DNA of 9,076 nt from DATBFG01 sp036558645. GTDB lineage: Bacteria > Acidobacteriota > Terriglobia > Terriglobales > Acidobacteriaceae. The notes beneath the pieces were generated by a model. The model made no database searches and had not been told where the DNA came from. It saw only the letters and a list, made by a program, of their open reading frames with translations. The stretch is taken from contig DATBFG010000040.1 of assembly GCA_036558645.1 (NCBI GenBank), forward strand, positions 1-9,076, given 5' to 3'. Of the stretch, positions 6,601 to 9,076 are shown piece by piece. How positions within the stretch are numbered: the first letter of the stretch is position 1; every line of letters begins with the position of its first letter. The translations under genes were made by a program, and so were the position numbers.

Positions 6601-6810
6601 GCGCGCATAAAACTCGCGCGTCCCTGTGCCATCGTTTTCAAATGTGTAGGTGGTGTACCACTTTTCAACGACGTATCCTTCCTGGGAGTAATCGATCTTG
6701 TCGGCAGGCTTGGCAGGCAGGGGAGGCGGAGGCAGCGGTACGACCTGAGCATAACCCATAAGAGACAGAGAAAGGCAAAGCCCCAAAAGGAAACGGCGCA
6801 ACATTGTCAT
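3601..6810 (-). CDS. Secreted DUF3857-transglutaminase-like TPR protein
   Basis: A 1069-residue exported protein. Residues 1-21 form a signal peptide (MTMLRRF, a hydrophobic core, cleavage likely after GYA), followed by a Pro-rich stretch. DUF3857 spans about 45-215. An Asp/Lys/Arg-rich insert (about 222-240) precedes a transglutaminase-like core at about 265-390 with a complete triad: Cys332 in GDCKDK, His373 in FDHVI, Asp388 in WMDST. A beta-rich region runs to about 620, then about eight TPR repeats (656-943; clear 34-residue units at 687-720, 721-754, 755-788 and 789-822). A C-terminal domain of about 970-1069 has a Cys pair (1048, 1055). Such cores may act as peptidases or amide-bond enzymes; the substrate is unknown. 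It lies 46 nt after the S10 gene and may be co-transcribed with it. No Shine-Dalgarno is present; the start codons (Met1 or Met3) lie inside an inverted repeat. Confidence 0.85.
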   Translation of the reverse strand: MTMLRRFLLGLCLSLSLMGYAQVVPLPPPPLPAKPADKIDYSQEGYVVEKWYTTYTFENDGTGTREFYARVKVQSEAGVQQWGQVVLGYSSANERVEIPYVRVLKSDGTTITASADAIQDLSTPVEKEAPLYSDFRQKHVTVPGLRPGDTLEYSVLVHQTPLAPGQFWVEHRFFKTGIVLDEKLQINVPRDRQVKLKTELGSDAIISDDGSRRTYNWTSSHRERDDDDDKSKKKARKRKEPDQPPVQMTTFATWEEMGKWYGDLEHDRRQPTPEIQAKAKELIVGKTTDLAKIEALYNFVATNFRYISLSFGVGRYQPHPALDVLHNSYGDCKDKHTLLAALLEASGYHASSVLINTTRKLDPDVPSPSQFDHVISMVPLGKEEVWMDSTAEVAPFRMLSPAIRKKQALVIPPSGAPHLEETPADPPFPNREEQTFEGKVNDFGKLTAHVTMTSRGDSELFVRQLFRRIPNADWQRMVARISALEGLEGDVTNVKIGDPVATDGPLRLEYQVVVNNFYDWAKKKADISLPLSQLNLVDANEDNTDSSNDAIEFGSPTEYAYHFKIEFPAKYSVRPPLPFSMKRDYAQYDVAYKVDGTVFTAERKLNTFVRELPAARVSDYAAFRRAVFTDIAQRISVDSTAAAMPTTLADLKGDDLTDAANAALERQNFQVAVDLFKRVLDADPKSKTAWVSLGRAYMGLRDTGHAIEAFHKQAEMNPYDEYAFNSLGWAYTTDRKYDEAVAAYQKAIEINPLSFYAHAALGGTYSEAHQYDKAVPEMEKAVSLRPNDAFLHVNLGDAYLNAGQDDKALAAFDHAIELSDSPGVRNNIAYQLSLKSAHLDRAQQYADSAVDATVIASRNLTLDQLTERDLGVVQSLAAYWDTLGWVLFQQGNVDKAEKYVEAAWNLDQHTDVADHLGQIYEKQGRKEDAVRAYAMAVASPRPTAETRARLVSAAGSEKKADTAVERNRDTLSSIRTVTFSKAAKNDSTADFFVLFSNNGSGVTVDGVKFITGDESLKIFNEALRTAKYNVPFPDSAPARILRRGVLSCSKLAGDCKFTLLLPQDVRTVN

Positions 6811-6818
6811 GTTGCGCC
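6795..6818. repeat. Perfect 10-bp inverted repeat over a start codon
   Basis: The arms lie at 6795-6804 and 6809-6818 (GGCGCAACAT and ATGTTGCGCC), with a 4-nt spacer. Read on the minus strand, both candidate start codons of the DUF3857 gene (6810-6808 and 6804-6802) are involved, the first at the end of one arm, the second at the start of the other. It may be an operator, an RNA hairpin limiting translation, or, with the T-rich stretch just downstream, an attenuator. Confidence 0.6.
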
Positions 6819-6819
6819 T

Positions 6820-6825
6820 ATTATC
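6820..6825 (-). promoter_or_regulatory. -10-like box before the DUF3857 gene
   Basis: GATAAT on the minus strand (5 of 6 to consensus) ends 9 nt before the ATG. No matching -35 box is seen. Transcription from it would start 2-4 nt before the start codon and open directly into the inverted repeat. It would give the gene its own promoter besides read-through from the peptidase gene. Confidence 0.35.
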
Positions 6826-6856
6826 CCATGCTGTGGAATGCCTCTGGCAGAAGCTG

Positions 6857-8521
6857 TTACTGACCTGCCGGGAGTGACTTGTCCATGAATCCGGCCTGGT
6901 CGGCCTTCATCTTCTTCAGCCCTGCGACCGGGAGATATATCATGTGCCCAGCATCGTAAGTGGCGAAAGAGATGTTCTGACGGTACTTCTCTCCCAAATT
7001 CAGGTGATCGATGGTGTAGTTGGCGGCATAGAAGGGCGTCGCTAAGTCGTAGAAGCCCTCCATCACCAAGACCTTCAGGTAAGGATTTTTAGCAAGAGCC
7101 TCGCGCAAGGCCGCCGCCGTGTCGGGAAATCCCTGGATGCCGGATCCCCAGTCCCACTTATCGAACCCAGTCTGGCGGGCAAAGACGGTGTACGGCATAT
7201 CCGTTTTGTAACCGAGTTCCGTGCGGAGATAGTTGTTCAATACTGACGTGTATGGCGGTAAGGTGGCGGATCCAGTGGGATCGTAGAAGGGTGTGTCGAG
7301 GAGTCCATTCGGGTCGGGTCCGGTGTAGCGGCCGTCGAGACGACCGACGCGGAGTTTTTGATCGAGCAAAAGATTGTGAGTGAACTTGGGAACGTCAATC
7401 CGAAGATTCGCGTTGTCGATCAACTTGGGATCGAGACCGGTGTAGCGAGCCATCTGCGCAATGACCTGCTGCCGCTCATCGGCGGTCATTGCGTCGCCCT
7501 TGGCAAGTGCCTGCGCGTACGTTGTGGTGGCCCATTGAGTGGACTCCTGCCGGGCCTTGTGAATGTCCTGCGCTAGATCCGAGGGCAGCTTGTGATGGTA
7601 GCCTGCGATCATGGTGAAGGTGGGGATGAGCATGATGTACGGCTGATCGTTGGTGTTGGTATCAACCAAGGTCTGGAAATTCAAGACCATCGACAGCAAA
7701 GTGATGCCGTTGAATGAGATTCCGCGGTCGGCAAGATAACCAGCGATACCTGCGGCACGAGTCGTTCCGTAGCTTTCGCCCAGCAGGAAGAGTGGCGAAC
7801 TCCAGCGCTCGTTGCGCGTGATGTACAGGCGGATGAACTCGCTGAAGGCTTCAATGTCGCCCTGAACGCCCCAGAATTTTTTTGATGTCTCTTCGTCGGC
7901 AGCGCGACTAAAGCCCGTGCCGATGGCATCGATCATCACCAAATCGCTCTTATCGAGGAGCGTGTAGGGGTTGTCTTCCATGCGATACGGCGCCGGCGGC
8001 ATGAAGCCGTCCTGCTGCAGCACGACTTTTTTGGGTCCTAGTGCACCCATATGCAGCCAGATAGTGGCAGAGCCTGGACCACCGTTAAACGCGAACGTCA
8101 GTGGACGGCGGCTTGCCTCCTGACCATCGAGTGTGTACGCGACAAAGAACATTTCGGCTTGAATCTTGCCGTCGGGACGCTTGATGGGAAGGCGTCCGGC
8201 AGTGGCGGTGTAGCGCAGGAGTTTGCCTTCGACAGTAGCTTGATGATGGGTGACGATGGGTGCGGCTTCGGAGACATCGTAGTGCTCGCCCTTATCGCCG
8301 CCCTCGTGCTCCTTGGCAGCTTCAGCCTTGTGCTCCTCGGGCGCCGTCGCCTCGGGAGACTTAGTGGCGGTAGGAGTCTTCTGCTCCTCGGCCTTTTGCT
8401 GGGTCTGTGCCTCAGTTTTGGATTTTTTGGGGGCGTTTTGCTTATCGGAATTCGATTGTTGGGCGAAAGATCCTGTGAACAAAAAACATGAGATCACCAA
8501 AGCGGTGAAGAAAGAACGCAT
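6857..8521 (-). CDS. Secreted S10 family serine carboxypeptidase-like protein
   Basis: A 554-residue exported alpha/beta-hydrolase of peptidase family S10, whose members remove C-terminal residues from peptides. The oxyanion motif is FNGGPGSA (145-152). The triad is complete: Ser250 in LGESYG, Asp492 in EGFYDLATP, and His526 in DAGHM. Residues 1-20 are a signal peptide with cleavage likely after SFA, followed by a Lys/Glu/Gln/Ala-rich linker to about residue 80. A longer frame begins at 8698, but the ATG at 8521-8519 is preferred: AGGAG lies 6 nt upstream, the signal peptide then sits at the N-terminus, and the candidate promoter lies within the extra 59 codons. The bacterial GESYG-type S10 proteins are little characterised; an esterase or another acyl-hydrolase role is possible. 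It precedes the DUF3857 gene by 46 nt and diverges from pgeF. Confidence 0.88.
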   Translation of the reverse strand: MRSFFTALVISCFLFTGSFAQQSNSDKQNAPKKSKTEAQTQQKAEEQKTPTATKSPEATAPEEHKAEAAKEHEGGDKGEHYDVSEAAPIVTHHQATVEGKLLRYTATAGRLPIKRPDGKIQAEMFFVAYTLDGQEASRRPLTFAFNGGPGSATIWLHMGALGPKKVVLQQDGFMPPAPYRMEDNPYTLLDKSDLVMIDAIGTGFSRAADEETSKKFWGVQGDIEAFSEFIRLYITRNERWSSPLFLLGESYGTTRAAGIAGYLADRGISFNGITLLSMVLNFQTLVDTNTNDQPYIMLIPTFTMIAGYHHKLPSDLAQDIHKARQESTQWATTTYAQALAKGDAMTADERQQVIAQMARYTGLDPKLIDNANLRIDVPKFTHNLLLDQKLRVGRLDGRYTGPDPNGLLDTPFYDPTGSATLPPYTSVLNNYLRTELGYKTDMPYTVFARQTGFDKWDWGSGIQGFPDTAAALREALAKNPYLKVLVMEGFYDLATPFYAANYTIDHLNLGEKYRQNISFATYDAGHMIYLPVAGLKKMKADQAGFMDKSLPAGQ

Positions 8522-8527
8522 GCTTGT

Positions 8528-8532
8528 CTCCT
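8528..8532 (-). promoter_or_regulatory. Ribosome binding site of the S10 gene
   Basis: AGGAG on the minus strand lies 6 nt before the ATG at 8521-8519 and sets the start 59 codons inside the longest open frame. Confidence 0.8.
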
Positions 8533-8572
8533 GAGGTTTGTATGCGAGAGCATCTCTGTGCGATGACGCGAC

Positions 8573-8578
8573 ATTATA
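8573..8578 (-). promoter_or_regulatory. Consensus -10 box of the S10 gene
   Basis: A perfect TATAAT on the minus strand, about 50 nt upstream of the preferred start. No good -35 box is found at 16-19 bp. The start would fall near 8566, leaving a leader of about 45 nt that contains the AGGAG. Confidence 0.5.
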
Positions 8579-8664
8579 GCCTTTAGACGTGTCAGGCACT
8601 GTATCGTCATGGGCGAAAAGAGGGGGAACATCCCGCGCGAAAGATGAGCGACCACGTTCACGGG

Positions 8665-8693
8665 TTGTCATCGCATTTTGCGACGCCTCGATT
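8665..8693 (+). promoter_or_regulatory. Candidate promoter region of pgeF
   Basis: TTGTCA at 8665-8670 matches the -35 consensus at 5 of 6 bases. At 17-bp spacing the -10 is a poor TCGATT (8688-8693). An alternative -10, TAACAT (8693-8698, 4 of 6), is too far from this -35 but lies 6 nt before the GTG. A short palindrome, TCGCA/TGCGA at 8671-8683, fills the spacer and could be an operator. Either -10 places the RNA start within a few nt of the start codon. Confidence 0.3.
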
Positions 8694-8704
8694 AACATGT
8701 CTCA

Positions 8705-9076
8705 GTGCCAAGTAAAGCGACATTGAAACCAACGATTCTGAGGGCGCCCACTCTCAATGGAATTCCCTGGCTGATTCACGGCTTCAGTACCAGGAATGGA
8801 GGCGTTTCTCGCCCTTATGGAGGAGGCACACTCAACCTCGGGCTCACCAAAGAGGACTCACGCCGCGCGGTTGGGATAAACCGCGCAGCATTTTTGAAGA
8901 GGCTTGGTGCAGTTCAACGGGGGCAGCCGTTTCTGCTTGTAACGCTCCGGCAGATTCATTCGGACATTATTCATTGCGTGGGTGATGTTCCCTCCGAGCC
9001 GTTAGTTGGAGACGGGATAGTCACGGAACATCCTGGGATCGTGTTGGCGATACAGACGGCCGATTGCTTGCCGGTG
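8705..9076 (+). CDS. pgeF: PgeF/YfiH-type laccase-domain protein, 5' part
   Basis: The first 124 codons of a PgeF (YfiH, DUF152) protein; the rest lies beyond the window. Members of this family have purine nucleoside phosphorylase and deaminase activities. In E. coli PgeF edits peptidoglycan precursors carrying a wrong amino acid. Recognisable segments are HGFSTRNGGVS (25-35), the LRQIHSD motif with metal-binding His85, VGDGIVT (101-107), and TADCLPV with Cys121. These are the first two of the usual His-Cys-His metal ligands; the third would be further on. The start is GTG at 8705: an in-frame TAA at 8693-8695 bars any longer product, and the next candidate, TTG 8723, is only six codons in. 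There is no Shine-Dalgarno sequence. It is divergent from the S10 gene across about 180 nt holding the control regions of both. Confidence 0.92.
   Translation, partial: MPSKATLKPTILRAPTLNGIPWLIHGFSTRNGGVSRPYGGGTLNLGLTKEDSRRAVGINRAAFLKRLGAVQRGQPFLLVTLRQIHSDIIHCVGDVPSEPLVGDGIVTEHPGIVLAIQTADCLPV

Noticed and set aside
6148..6888. Long plus-strand open frame of 246 codons opposite the DUF3857 gene
   Set aside because: It is antisense to a clearly conserved domain region, shows no family resemblance and has no ribosome site; it is the expected shadow of a GC-biased gene.
8051..8491. Leu/Gly-rich 146-codon plus-strand frame resembling a membrane protein
   Set aside because: The hydrophobicity is the antisense reflection of the Lys/Glu/Gln-rich linker of the S10 protein.
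8522..8698. N-terminal extension of the S10 protein by 59 residues
   Set aside because: It contains a perfect TATAAT on the same strand, lacks a ribosome site at its start, and would bury the signal peptide inside the protein.
1..9076. Mobile element, CRISPR array, toxin-antitoxin or defence system
   Set aside because: No transposase, integrase, regularly spaced repeats or defence-type domains were seen; all recognised genes are metabolic, cell-wall related or secreted enzymes.

Overview
The window looks like chromosomal DNA from an Acidobacteriota member, probably class Terriglobia (Koribacter/Terriglobus-like). The grounds are indirect: a GC content of roughly the mid-50s percent (judged by eye), a large secreted DUF3857-transglutaminase-TPR protein with a C-terminal tail of a kind I associate with that phylum, and a secreted S10 carboxypeptidase beside it. 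No mobile element, CRISPR array, rRNA or tRNA was recognised. Every long gene is intact and ordinary in codon use.

Layout. Positions 1-168 hold no identifiable gene but carry several inverted repeats. On the minus strand (transcription right to left) lies a fatty-acid synthesis cluster: acpP (1761-2018), a second, diverged acpP (1413-1658), and fabF (169-1410). FabF starts at TTG only 2 nt after the second acpP stop, so the two are probably translationally coupled. A terminator-like hairpin lies between the two acpP genes. A short palindrome, ACAT-N3-ATGT, occurs upstream of both acpP genes. Divergent from the cluster, on the plus strand, is a stand-alone amidase-signature enzyme (2158-3570). 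It has no Shine-Dalgarno sequence, and a -10-like box sits 7 nt before its GTG.

Convergent with the amidase is a minus-strand pair of exported proteins: an S10 serine carboxypeptidase-like protein (6857-8521, shortened here from the longest possible frame), then a 1069-residue DUF3857/transglutaminase/TPR protein (3601-6810). The two are 46 nt apart and may be co-transcribed. The second gene also has its own -10-like box, and its start codons lie inside a perfect 10-bp inverted repeat. Divergent from the peptidase at the right edge is the start of pgeF/yfiH (8705 to the window end, truncated by the window).

How the genes relate. The acpP-acpP-fabF block supplies acyl carriers and the elongating condensing enzyme for fatty-acid synthesis. 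FabD, FabG, FabH and FabZ must be encoded elsewhere. The S10 and DUF3857 proteins both carry signal peptides and act outside the cytoplasm, so they may share a role in handling extracytoplasmic peptides. PgeF, a cytoplasmic editor of peptidoglycan precursors, and the amidase are single-gene units. I saw no clear new multi-gene system. The most interesting signals are regulatory: the shared palindrome at the acpP genes, the hairpin over the DUF3857 start codon, the apparently leaderless starts, and the interleaved inverted repeats at the left edge.
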